Origin: CBFIJI01 sp965662885
GTDB taxonomy: Bacteria; Bacteroidota; Bacteroidia; Flavobacteriales; Flavobacteriaceae
Direction: 5' to 3'
Length of the DNA stretch: 10,381 nucleotides
Assembly (NCBI GenBank): GCA_965662885.1
Contig: CBFIJI010000075.1
Location: 1 to 10,381, forward strand
The notes under the pieces are model-generated. The model had not been told where the DNA came from and searched no databases. It saw only the letters and a list, made by a program, of their open reading frames with translations. Shown here piece by piece: positions 1-7,770 of the stretch. The number at the start of each line of letters is the position of its first letter. Within the stretch, counting starts at the first letter, position 1. Made by a program: the position numbers and the translations under genes.

Positions 1-2344
1 AACCCTAGCTTTAGAGCAAACTTCAAATGAAAAGGAACAATCAGAGCTTTCAAAAATTATTGGAGAAAGCTATTTTAATCTTTCCAATTATGATAAGGCC
101 ATTCCTTTTTTAGAAGCCTATGAGGGGAAAAAAGGGAAATGGGAAAACATTGACTTCTATCAGTTGGGCTTTGCTTATTATAAAATTCAAGAGTATTCGA
201 TGGCCATCAAACATTTCAATAAGGTCATTGGGAATAAAAATAAATTTGCGCAATACGCCAACTATTATTTAGCTGATTGTTATTTAAAAATGGAAGATAA
301 GCCTGCGGCATTTAATGCCTTTAAAAGTGCTTCATCAATGCGTTTTAATCCTGAGATAACGGAGGATGCTTTTTTAAACTATGCTAAGTTGAGCTATGAT
401 ATTGGAAACCCTTACGAAAACACCTCCAAAGTATTGGTTCGCTTTTTAGAAAGCTATCCTAAAAACAACCAAATAAATAATATTTCTGAATTGTTGGTGA
501 ATTCTTATTTAAAAGGGAAGAACTATGATGCCGCCTTAGAAATCTTAGAAGGAAAAAGTTTTTATAAGGATAATGATATGCTTCAACAGATTAGTTATCT
601 GAAGGCATTAAACCTATTTCAATCGGAAGACTATAGGCAAGCCATTACTTTTTTCGAAAAAAGCATTAAAGTGGGTAGAGATTTGGATTTAAAGGCAGCT
701 GCCACCTATTGGATGGGACATGCCCATTATGAATCTAAAAATTATGATCTTGCTTTGGACGTTTTTATGGGTTTTAAAAAAATACCAAAAAAGAATCCCT
801 TAGCGCTTTATAAAAATATCGATTATGACATTGCTTATGCCCATTTTAAAAAAGAAGCTTACCCACAAGCACTGGAATTTTTTCAACGTTTTTTAAGACA
901 AAACACAATAGAAAACACTTCTTATAAAAGAGATGTTTTTTTACGTATCGCAGATTGTAATTTTATATTAAAAAAGTATTGGCCGGCAATGGAAAATTAT
1001 AATGAAGCCATTGCTATTGCCCCACAAAAAAGCACCTACGCCCTTTATCAAAAAGGAATTAGTTATGGTTTTGTTGATCGTAATGAAAAGAAAATAACCA
1101 CTTTAAAACAATTAATATCACAATTTCCTAACTCTTCCTATGCTGATGATGCGCTCTTTGCATTAGCATCGGCTTATGTGGTGGCTAAAAAGCCTGAGGA
1201 TGCGATAGATTCTTATGATGCGCTAATCAACAAGCACACGCAAAGTCCTTATCGTTCAAAATCTATGCTAAACAAAGGGCTTATTTTATATAATCAAGAA
1301 CGCTATGATCAGGCGGAAAAAGAGCTAAAAGCTTTGGTAGAAAATTACAGAAGGGATGCTGTAGGTCAACAAGCTGTTGCTACTTTAAAAGAAATTGCAA
1401 TTGACAGAGGGAGGGTTCAAGATTTCACCCAATGGTTGGAGTCAAAACAAATCCAAATCTATTCGGCTTCTGAATTGGAAGAAACTACTTTTTTAGCTGC
1501 TGAAAAACAACTTTTAACCAACAACAAAGAAAAAGCCCTCCGTCTTTTTGAGGCTTATTTAGCCAAGTACCCTGATGGAATCAACAAATTAGTAGCCAAC
1601 TTTTACCTAGCTGAATTGTATGATGAAAAGCAAAACCTTGAGTTGGCCGTCGATAAGTACAGGGCGATTACCCTTTTCCCTATAAATGAATACACCGAAA
1701 AAGCCTTGGTTCGTTTAATCGAAATCAAAAAATCTCAAGAAGATAGTATGGCTTTACTTCCCTATCTTATTCAACTTAGGGAAATAGCAGAGTTTGAAGA
1801 AAACAAACGCTTTGCACAATTTAATCTCATGCAAACCTATGCCTTGTTAGGAGATGATCTAAAAGCCATCCAGGAGGCGAAACAAGTACTTCTGTTAGAT
1901 GATCTTAAAAATAAAGTAAAATGGGACGCACTTACTATTTTAGCGCAAACCAGTTGGCGTGTAAAGGATACCCTAAATGCAATAAAATATTATAATAAAC
2001 TCGAAAAAGCACCTCAGGGATCATTAGTTGCGGAAGCACTTTACTTTAAAGCAAAACAACTACATGATAAGGCCAATTTTGATTCCTCTAATGAAGTTAT
2101 TGCAACCATTGCTGAACAATCAGCTTCTTCTGGGGTATGGGGAGCTAAGGCACTCTTGCTGTTATCAAAAAATTATAACGCACTTGGCGATCCCTTTCAA
2201 GCGATTTATATTCTTGAAAGTGTTATAGAAAACTTTGAACGCTTTAATGATGTTTACAGCGAAGCACAAGAATTGTTAAAGGCAACCAAACAAGAAGCAG
2301 CAAAAAATAATGCCTCTATTACAGAACAGAAGAATGGACAATAG
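1..2344 (+). CDS. Large tetratricopeptide-repeat (TPR) envelope protein, 5'-truncated
   Basis: The reading frame is open from base 2 to the TAG at 2342-2344 and gives 780 visible residues. No start codon or signal peptide is visible, so the N-terminus lies left of the window; a TTG at 164 is internal, because TPR-like sequence continues upstream of it. Almost the whole chain is helical TPR-type repeats. Counting from the first full codon, clear examples are at about residues 270-298 (DIAYAHFKKEAYPQALEFF), 314-341, 368-412 (FPNSSYADDALFALASAY, resembling the BamD/YbgF type of TPR) and 419-449. The C-terminus is a short polar Ala/Lys/Gln-rich tail. TPR arrays are protein-protein scaffolds. The exact role is unknown; by analogy with BamD/YbgF-type TPRs and from the overlapping barrel gene, I infer a periplasmic or outer-membrane-associated partner protein. 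Identification as a TPR protein is firm, function is not. Confidence 0.9.
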   Translation, partial: TLALEQTSNEKEQSELSKIIGESYFNLSNYDKAIPFLEAYEGKKGKWENIDFYQLGFAYYKIQEYSMAIKHFNKVIGNKNKFAQYANYYLADCYLKMEDKPAAFNAFKSASSMRFNPEITEDAFLNYAKLSYDIGNPYENTSKVLVRFLESYPKNNQINNISELLVNSYLKGKNYDAALEILEGKSFYKDNDMLQQISYLKALNLFQSEDYRQAITFFEKSIKVGRDLDLKAAATYWMGHAHYESKNYDLALDVFMGFKKIPKKNPLALYKNIDYDIAYAHFKKEAYPQALEFFQRFLRQNTIENTSYKRDVFLRIADCNFILKKYWPAMENYNEAIAIAPQKSTYALYQKGISYGFVDRNEKKITTLKQLISQFPNSSYADDALFALASAYVVAKKPEDAIDSYDALINKHTQSPYRSKSMLNKGLILYNQERYDQAEKELKALVENYRRDAVGQQAVATLKEIAIDRGRVQDFTQWLESKQIQIYSASELEETTFLAAEKQLLTNNKEKALRLFEAYLAKYPDGINKLVANFYLAELYDEKQNLELAVDKYRAITLFPINEYTEKALVRLIEIKKSQEDSMALLPYLIQLREIAEFEENKRFAQFNLMQTYALLGDDLKAIQEAKQVLLLDDLKNKVKWDALTILAQTSWRVKDTLNAIKYYNKLEKAPQGSLVAEALYFKAKQLHDKANFDSSNEVIATIAEQSASSGVWGAKALLLLSKNYNALGDPFQAIYILESVIENFERFNDVYSEAQELLKATKQEAAKNNASITEQKNGQ

Positions 2345-4055
2345 AATCAAAAAAATAACACTGGTCTTTTACCTCCTTTTTTTTACGATTTCCATCGGAC
2401 AAGTAACGCAGGAAGAACCTATTGGAACTCAAAACGTAACTGTTGTTAAATCCTATACACCTAGTTTATCAAAGGCTTTTAAAATACGTTCTGCTCCAGT
2501 AGCCAATGATTCAATGATTAAACCAACCCCACCGATTTCCTATTCCATACTTAGTGTTCCAATGGTGTCTACCTTTTCTCCCAATAAAGCCACACCCTTA
2601 AAGCTTCAGAAGCAAAAACAAGCCTCCCAATACAACACATTACTCGCTGCAGGATTGGGTAATCAGGGACAGCTTCATTTTGATTTTTCTTCAGTAATAA
2701 AGCGAAGTCGCAGACAGTCGTTAGGTATATTATTGTATCGAGATGGTTATTTTAAGAATGTAAAAAATAGCCTACTAAAAAGTTCACGTTGGGAAGATTT
2801 TATTGGATTAAATCATGCCTATAAAGGAAAATTTTATAGCGTTGACACTCAATTACGTTTAAAATCTTCTAGGAATAATTTTTTTGGAGTTGCACCTGAT
2901 CAATTGGAGGCGGTTCAACAAAATACAATTGATCCGTTAATTATAAGAAATAGTTTTAAATTTTTAAACGATTGGAATTGGTATAAATCAGTAGTTAAAA
3001 AATTAGCTTTTCAAGCCAATATTACGACAGACAACTTTGCCACTTCAGAACAATATCTTCAGTTAACGTCTCATTCACGAATTGGAAAAAAAATAAGCAT
3101 TAATCTTTCTTTAGAAGGTTTAAACACCACCTTTAACAACAATTATTTTTCTGGTGAAAAACAGGAAAGTCAAATGGCCAAATTAGGGACAGCTTTTCAA
3201 TGGGAAAATTTAAAGAATGATTTTAAATACAAGCTTGGAGTTCGGCTAATCTATTTTCTTATGGAAAATGACAATGCTTCTCCTTTGTATTATTTTCCAA
3301 AAGTAAATTTAAGCTACAATAAACCCGAATCAGGATTTACCACCTACCTCAATATTGGTGGAGACTTGACATTTAACCGCTACACCACTCTTGCCGAGGA
3401 GAACCGTTATCTTGCCCCATCAGTAGCATTATTGCCCACTCACACTAAATACAATGCCCGTTTAGGGGTTCAAACGAAAGCAGCTTCTGTGGTTTTTTTC
3501 GATTTTAGTTTGGGATATGACAATCGGGAGAATGTTCCATTATTTCAACGACTTCCGTTAAATCCACAGGCGGACTTTGCTTATCGATTTTCCAATGCTT
3601 ATGGTGTAAAATATATTGACCTAACACAGTTTGATCTTATAGCAAAAGCATCTATTGATTTTGGAAATGAAAATAGTTTACAATTTTCAGCCAACTATTA
3701 TAAGTATCAATCCAATCAAAACGAACCTCTTTGGAATCTACCCTCCGTAGTGATGGATGTTTCGGGTCAATTTAAAATAGCAGATGCATTTTATTTTAAC
3801 TTTTTAACTTCATTCCTAGGAGATCGAGAAAGTACGCTATGGACCAATAGTACTCCTAGTATGCCACAAACAAATCGTCTTCCTGCATTCATTAGCAGTA
3901 AAATTAATATAAGCTACCACCTTTCAAAGCAATGGGATATTTTTCTTAAAGCTCAGCTTAACAATAGTGATCAACATGCGCGATGGGCATATTTTCCAGA
4001 AAATAATTTCTTAATTTTAGCAGGACTACGGTTTAAATTAAATTTAAATCTTTAA
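2334..4055 (+). CDS. Plugless outer-membrane beta-barrel protein (often labelled TonB-dependent receptor-like)
   Basis: I chose the ATG at 2334 (573 aa) over the in-frame ATG at 2310. It puts a textbook signal peptide at the N-terminus: basic DNRIKK, a hydrophobic core ITLVFYLLFFTISI, and probable cleavage after Gly22 (SIG|Q). The start overlaps the TPR stop by 11 bases, which implies translational coupling. The mature N-terminus has a TonB-box-like stretch (TVVKSYTP, about residues 37-43), followed by SILSVPMVSTFSP (about 71-83). From about residue 100 to the end the pattern is of alternating amphipathic strands separated by polar loops, ending with LAGLRFKLNLNL, as expected of an outer-membrane barrel. 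No plug domain is apparent and the protein is shorter than most TonB-dependent receptors. Flavobacterial proteins with this N-terminal pattern are commonly annotated as TonB-dependent receptors, but substrate and function are unknown. Confidence 0.8.
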   Translation: MDNRIKKITLVFYLLFFTISIGQVTQEEPIGTQNVTVVKSYTPSLSKAFKIRSAPVANDSMIKPTPPISYSILSVPMVSTFSPNKATPLKLQKQKQASQYNTLLAAGLGNQGQLHFDFSSVIKRSRRQSLGILLYRDGYFKNVKNSLLKSSRWEDFIGLNHAYKGKFYSVDTQLRLKSSRNNFFGVAPDQLEAVQQNTIDPLIIRNSFKFLNDWNWYKSVVKKLAFQANITTDNFATSEQYLQLTSHSRIGKKISINLSLEGLNTTFNNNYFSGEKQESQMAKLGTAFQWENLKNDFKYKLGVRLIYFLMENDNASPLYYFPKVNLSYNKPESGFTTYLNIGGDLTFNRYTTLAEENRYLAPSVALLPTHTKYNARLGVQTKAASVVFFDFSLGYDNRENVPLFQRLPLNPQADFAYRFSNAYGVKYIDLTQFDLIAKASIDFGNENSLQFSANYYKYQSNQNEPLWNLPSVVMDVSGQFKIADAFYFNFLTSFLGDRESTLWTNSTPSMPQTNRLPAFISSKINISYHLSKQWDIFLKAQLNNSDQHARWAYFPENNFLILAGLRFKLNLNL

Positions 4056-4070
4056 ATTAAGATTTTAATT
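4041..4070. repeat. AT-only inverted repeat across the barrel-gene stop codon
   Basis: AATTTAAATCTT (4041-4052) and AAGATTTTAATT (4059-4070) pair over 12 positions with one mismatch, around a 6-base loop that contains the TAA stop. The stem is almost all A-U and has no following U run, so it is at best a weak 3'-end or stabilising hairpin and not a convincing intrinsic terminator. Confidence 0.3.
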
Positions 4071-4107
4071 AAATAAGATAGGGATACCCATTAAAAATGA
4101 TTTTTAC

Positions 4108-4115
4108 TAATTTTG
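4108..4115 (+). promoter_or_regulatory. Candidate sigma-A -7 box for the amidohydrolase gene
   Basis: TAATTTTG matches the Bacteroidota -7 consensus TAnnTTTG exactly and ends 17 bases before the ATG at 4133. No TTTG-type -33 element is recognisable at the usual distance upstream. A GC-rich GGGATACCC (4081-4089) lies where a -33 element or operator might be. The predicted leader would be very short, about 10 bases. Confidence 0.45.
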
Positions 4116-4132
4116 CAACTAAATTTTATTAA

Positions 4133-5809
4133 ATGAAAAAAGTCCTCAGCCACAATAAAAACCACATTTCCATTCGTACTGTAAAAAATAACCTATGGAT
4201 TCTTTTTGTTGTATTTGCACTATTCTCTTGCCAAAAAAGAGTTGATTTAATTGTGCACAATGCTATTGTTTATACTGCTGATGAAAATTTCAGTATTGCA
4301 CAATCATTTGTAGTTGATGAGGGTAAGTTTGTTGAAGTGGGAGGTGAGGAGCTTATGGATAAATATGTTGCTGACAATGTGGTTGATGCAGAGGAATTAG
4401 CCATTTATCCTGGTTTTATAGATGCACACTGCCATTTCTTAGGATTGGGTTTAAAACAAAAGCAAGCTGATCTTGTAGGAACAGAAAGTTTTGAAGAAAT
4501 TTTAGATATTTTGGTAGCCTTTTCAAAAGAGCAAGACAGAAAAGTTATTCTTGGTCGTGGTTGGGATCAAAACGACTGGTCCACCAAGGTTTTTCCAAAC
4601 AAAGACCGCCTAGATGAACTGTTTCCCGATATACCTGTAGCATTACGTCGAATAGATGGTCATGCGCTTTTGGTTAATCAAAAGGCCTTAGATATGGCGG
4701 GTATTACTGTAGATACTGAAGTTCCTGGTGGAACTGTGATTAAAGAAAATGGAAAGTTAACAGGCGTATTAGTAGATACACCAATGGAACTCGTCGAAGC
4801 AGTACTTCCCAAGACCACCAACCAAGAGTTGATCGAAGCTTTAAAAATTGCTGAAGAGATTTCATTTAAGAATGGTTTGACGACTGTTGATGATGCAGGC
4901 TTAACGAAAGAAGTAATTAACTTGATTGACAGTATTCAAAAAGAAGGACTTTTAAAAATTCGTATCTATGCGATGATTGCTAATGAAAAAGCCTCTGTTG
5001 ATTATTTCTTGTCACGCGGCCCACTTAAAACAAATCGTCTTAACGTACGTTCTGTAAAAGTTTATGCCGATGGTGCATTAGGTTCGAGAGGTGCAGCATT
5101 AAAAATTCCTTATACCGATTCCAAAGGACATTATGGCGCCTTTATTACTCCCCCTGATTCTTTAGAGGCTTTAGCCTATAAACTCGCAGCTTCTCCATTT
5201 CAGATGAACACCCATGCCATTGGAGATGCAGCAAATGCTGCTGTTCTAAATGCTTACCGTAAAGCCTTAGTATTTTCTGAAGATCCCAGATGGCGCGTGG
5301 AACATGCTCAAATTATTGATACAGCTGATATTTCTTTTTTTAATAAAAAAATAATCCCATCCATCCAACCGACCCATGCCACAAGTGATATGTACTGGGC
5401 TGAAGATCGATTGGGAAAAGAACGCTTACAAGGAGCCTATGCTTTTAAAGTCTTAAAAGAACAAGCTGGAACTTTAGCTCTTGGAACAGACTTTCCTGTT
5501 GAGCAAGTCAGCCCATTTTTAACGTTTTATGCAGCAGTTTCCCGTCAAGATGTTGAAGAATATCCAGAGGGAGGGTTTTTACCTGAAAATGCTCTATCAC
5601 GAGAAGAAGCCCTTTTAGGGATGACACGATGGGCAGCACACGCTAACTTTGAAGAAAACGAAAAAGGAAGTATTGAAGCTGGAAAATTAGCTGATTTTGT
5701 TATCCTTGATCGTGATATTATGGAAGTAGATATTTCTTTAGTTCCAAAAACAAGAGTAGTAGCAACCATTGTTGAAGGTGATATTGTTTTTAGTACCCGC
5801 TTTAAATAA
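4133..5809 (+). CDS. Lipoprotein amidohydrolase, Amidohydro_3 / YtcJ family
   Basis: This is a 558-aa metal-dependent hydrolase of the amidohydrolase superfamily. The basic N-terminus is followed by a hydrophobic segment (LWILFVVFALFSC) ending in a lipobox with Cys33, so it is probably a lipid-anchored envelope protein. No other Met precedes Cys33, which supports the ATG at 4133. Visible active-site motifs are DAHCH (metal ligands His99 and His101), GRGWDQNDW (141-149), RRIDGHALL (172-180), KVYADGALGSRGA with Lys309 as a possible metal-bridging residue, NTHAIGD (His361), VEHAQ (His391) and LGTDFP (Asp453). The C-terminus (about 513-555) returns to the small beta domain through GKLADFVILDRD. 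Length and motif order match the family. Substrates of the family are mostly unknown (formamides and other amides in a few cases), so only hydrolysis of a C-N bond is proposed. It is separated from the barrel gene by 77 bases with its own promoter candidate. Confidence 0.88.
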   Translation: MKKVLSHNKNHISIRTVKNNLWILFVVFALFSCQKRVDLIVHNAIVYTADENFSIAQSFVVDEGKFVEVGGEELMDKYVADNVVDAEELAIYPGFIDAHCHFLGLGLKQKQADLVGTESFEEILDILVAFSKEQDRKVILGRGWDQNDWSTKVFPNKDRLDELFPDIPVALRRIDGHALLVNQKALDMAGITVDTEVPGGTVIKENGKLTGVLVDTPMELVEAVLPKTTNQELIEALKIAEEISFKNGLTTVDDAGLTKEVINLIDSIQKEGLLKIRIYAMIANEKASVDYFLSRGPLKTNRLNVRSVKVYADGALGSRGAALKIPYTDSKGHYGAFITPPDSLEALAYKLAASPFQMNTHAIGDAANAAVLNAYRKALVFSEDPRWRVEHAQIIDTADISFFNKKIIPSIQPTHATSDMYWAEDRLGKERLQGAYAFKVLKEQAGTLALGTDFPVEQVSPFLTFYAAVSRQDVEEYPEGGFLPENALSREEALLGMTRWAAHANFEENEKGSIEAGKLADFVILDRDIMEVDISLVPKTRVVATIVEGDIVFSTRFK

Positions 5810-5865
5810 GGCAGCAACAATGCCCCACTTTACTTTTTTAAGTTTCCTTAACCGATAATCATCAG

Positions 5866-5899
5866 TTTGTTTATTTTGTAATCAATTTTGTTTATTTTG
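5866..5899. repeat. Tandem-spaced direct repeat upstream of asnB
   Basis: The 13-mer TTTGTTTATTTTG occurs identically at 5866-5878 and 5887-5899, 21 bases apart start to start, or about two helical turns. Both copies are preceded by ATCA (ATCAG before the first, ATCAAT before the second). Such phasing is typical of paired binding sites for a dimeric regulator on one DNA face, but low base complexity makes coincidence possible. No cognate regulator is visible in the window. Confidence 0.5.
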
Positions 5900-5903
5900 A
5901 TTA
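5879..5903. promoter_or_regulatory. Candidate operator: 7-bp inverted repeat upstream of asnB
   Basis: TAATCAA (5879-5885) and TTGATTA (5897-5903) are perfect inverted arms separated by 11 bases. They flank and partly overlap the second direct-repeat copy, and lie 52-76 bases ahead of the -7 box at 5955. This could be an operator for amino-acid-responsive control of asparagine synthesis. That is inference only. Confidence 0.35.
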
Positions 5904-5954
5904 ATAAATTTAATTAAAACATCAATTTATATCATATAACAGTATTCCAAAACC

Positions 5955-5962
5955 TATTTTTG
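5955..5962 (+). promoter_or_regulatory. Candidate sigma-A -7 box for asnB
   Basis: TATTTTTG matches TAnnTTTG exactly and ends 16 bases before the asnB ATG. There is no convincing -33 TTTG about 20 bases upstream. The 169-base gap before asnB is strongly AT-rich and has no clear intrinsic terminator for the preceding amidohydrolase gene, so some read-through is possible. Confidence 0.45.
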
Positions 5963-5978
5963 TTTAAAATTTTTAATT

Positions 5979-7646
5979 ATGTGTGGTATTGTATGTGCCT
6001 TTGATCTAAAAGAAGAAAGTAGCCAATTACGGCCGAAAGTATTGGAAATGTCTAAAAATATTCGCCATCGTGGACCGGATTGGAGTGGTGTTTTTGACTG
6101 TGACAATGCAATACTTGCACATGAACGTTTGGCTATTGTCGATCCAACCTCTGGAAAACAACCTTTATTCAATTCAAAAGGTACTTTGGTTTTAGCGGTC
6201 AACGGGGAGATATATAATCATCAAGAACTTCGCAAAGAATTTGAAGGAAGCTATGATTTTAAAACAGCTTCTGACTGTGAAGTTATTCTAGCTTTATACC
6301 AAAAGTACGGTACGTCATTCCTTGATAAACTCAATGGAATTTTTGCAATAGCACTCTATGATATAGCTAAAAACGAATATTTTGTTGCTCGTGATCATAT
6401 GGGGATTATTCCTCTTTATTACGGTTGGGATGCCAACGGGTCTTTTTATGTTGCTTCAGAATTAAAAGCCTTAGAAGGTGTTTGTACAAAAATTGAACTA
6501 TTTCCTCCAGGTCACTATTGGTACAGCAAGGATAGTGCGCCTAAAGCTTGGTATGAACGCGAATGGAAAGATTTTGAAAATGTTAAAGAAAACACCACTT
6601 CAATTGAAGAACTCCACGATGCTTTGTCCGATGCTGTTCACCGGCAGTTGATGAGTGATGTTCCTTATGGAGTTTTACTTTCAGGAGGGTTAGATTCTTC
6701 GATTACCTCTGCCTTAGCAAAAAAGTTTGCAGCGCATCGAATTGAATCTGAAGATACTCAGGAAGCCTGGTGGCCACAATTACATTCTTTTTCCGTAGGT
6801 TTAGAGGGTTCTCCCGATTTAGCTGCCGCTCAAAAAGTTGCCGAACATATCGGAACTGTGCATCATGAAATAAAATTCACCATTCAAGAGGGATTGGACG
6901 CCATACGTCAAGTAATTTACCATTTAGAGACGTACGATGTAACAACGATCAGAGCTTCGACTCCAATGTTTTTGATGGCAAGGTCTATTAAATCCTTAGG
7001 AATCAAAATGGTTCTTTCTGGAGAAGGGGCTGATGAGCTCTTTGGAGGATATTTGTACTTTCATAAAGCCCCATCAGCACAAGAGTTTCATGAAGAGACT
7101 GTTCGAAAATTAGATAAGTTACACCAGTACGATTGCCTAAGAGCCAATAAGTCACTTGCAGCGTGGGGAATTGAAGGGCGTGTACCTTTTTTAGATAAAG
7201 AATTTATAGATGTCGCTATGCGAATTAATCCAAAAGACAAAATGATAAATGGCGAACGCATGGAAAAATGGGTACTTCGTAAAGCCTTCGAAAAATACTT
7301 ACCTGAAAGTGTTGCATGGAGACAGAAAGAACAGTTTTCTGACGGTGTAGGTTATAGCTGGATTGATACCCTAAAGGAGCTTGTAGATAAGGAAGTAACT
7401 GATGAACAAATGAAGAATGCTCATTTTCGCTTTCCTACCCAAACACCACAAAATAAAGAAGAGTTTTATTACCGCTCTATTTTTGAATCCCATTACCCTA
7501 GTGATACAGCAGCACTCAGTGTGCCATCAGTTCCTTCTGTGGCCTGTAGTACACCCGTGGCTTTGGCTTGGGATGAGGCCTTTAAAAATCAAAATGACCC
7601 AAGTGGAAGGGCTGTTTTAAAGGTTCACGAACAATCGTATAAATAA
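5979..7646 (+). CDS. asnB: Asparagine synthetase B (glutamine-hydrolysing)
   Basis: The enzyme makes asparagine from aspartate, ATP and glutamine in the cytoplasm. It has 555 residues, essentially the E. coli AsnB length. The N-terminal class II glutaminase domain (about 1-190) begins MCGI with catalytic Cys2; because Cys2 must follow Met1 directly, the start at 5979 is fixed. It also shows RHRGPDWSG (29-37), HERLAIVD (Arg50), VNGEIYNH (Asn75) and SDCEV (Asp99). The C-terminal synthetase domain has the pyrophosphate loop SGGLDSS (235-241), SVGLEGSPD (272-280) and SGEGADELFGGY (347-358), followed by the conserved GRVPFLDKEF and WRQKEQFSDGVGYSW segments. The last 60 residues also resemble E. 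coli AsnB (SVACS, WDEAFK, DPSGRA), so this is AsnB proper rather than a distant Asn-synthase-like enzyme. It is probably monocistronic, given its own promoter candidate and a strong terminator behind it. Confidence 0.97.
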   Translation: MCGIVCAFDLKEESSQLRPKVLEMSKNIRHRGPDWSGVFDCDNAILAHERLAIVDPTSGKQPLFNSKGTLVLAVNGEIYNHQELRKEFEGSYDFKTASDCEVILALYQKYGTSFLDKLNGIFAIALYDIAKNEYFVARDHMGIIPLYYGWDANGSFYVASELKALEGVCTKIELFPPGHYWYSKDSAPKAWYEREWKDFENVKENTTSIEELHDALSDAVHRQLMSDVPYGVLLSGGLDSSITSALAKKFAAHRIESEDTQEAWWPQLHSFSVGLEGSPDLAAAQKVAEHIGTVHHEIKFTIQEGLDAIRQVIYHLETYDVTTIRASTPMFLMARSIKSLGIKMVLSGEGADELFGGYLYFHKAPSAQEFHEETVRKLDKLHQYDCLRANKSLAAWGIEGRVPFLDKEFIDVAMRINPKDKMINGERMEKWVLRKAFEKYLPESVAWRQKEQFSDGVGYSWIDTLKELVDKEVTDEQMKNAHFRFPTQTPQNKEEFYYRSIFESHYPSDTAALSVPSVPSVACSTPVALAWDEAFKNQNDPSGRAVLKVHEQSYK

Positions 7647-7664
7647 TTCTTTTAATGAAATTAC

Positions 7665-7700
7665 ATCAAGCACTTTTTCGTACAAAAAGTGCTTGATTTT
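7665..7700 (+). terminator. Intrinsic terminator of asnB
   Basis: ATCAAGCACTTTTT (7665-7678) and AAAAAGTGCTTGAT (7684-7697) form a perfect 14-bp stem with a 5-base loop (CGTAC), followed by a short U run (TTTT including the last stem base). It lies 18 bases after the asnB stop. The U tract is short, but the stem is the strongest hairpin I noticed in the window, and it isolates asnB from gyrB. There is no T run on the opposite strand, so it is oriented for + strand transcripts. Confidence 0.75.
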
Positions 7701-7703
7701 CCT

Positions 7704-7750
7704 TAGCGTATTTGTTAATAACTTGGTACTATTAAGTGCTGTTTACGCTA
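7704..7750. repeat. Spaced inverted repeat in the gyrB upstream region
   Basis: TAGCGTA (7704-7710) and TACGCTA (7744-7750) are perfect reverse complements with 33 bases between them, so their centres are 40 bases apart. The right arm ends 20 bases before the gyrB -7 box, where a -33 element or an activator/repressor site would fall. Arms of only 7 bases can arise by chance. A paired regulatory site is possible but unproven. Confidence 0.25.
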
Positions 7751-7770
7751 CATTTCCCATAGCTTATAAT

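Noticed and set aside
164..166. TTG as the start of the TPR gene
   Set aside because: The frame stays open to the left edge and the upstream 54 codons encode TPR-like sequence, so this is an internal Leu codon.
2310..2333. Upstream in-frame ATG at 2310 for the barrel protein
   Set aside because: It would add eight residues (MPLLQNRR) before a complete signal peptide and lengthen the overlap with the TPR gene; the ATG at 2334 gives a better signal peptide and a short overlap.
5810..5851. Possible terminator after the amidohydrolase gene (GGCA/TGCC at 5810-5824, and TTAAG/CTTAA at 5838-5851)
   Set aside because: Stems are only 4-5 bp and lack a properly placed U run, so neither makes a credible intrinsic terminator.
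5545..6202. Minus-strand open frames over the amidohydrolase end and the asnB start (5545-5820, 5954-6202)
   Set aside because: Both are antisense to genes with strong family matches, and their translations show no recognisable domain; they are shadows.
7669..7740. Alternative pairing of AGCACTT (7669-7675) with a second AAGTGCT (7734-7740), suggesting an attenuator or riboswitch before gyrB
   Set aside because: The competing 14-bp perfect stem is far more stable and lies before the likely gyrB promoter; there is no conserved riboswitch core.
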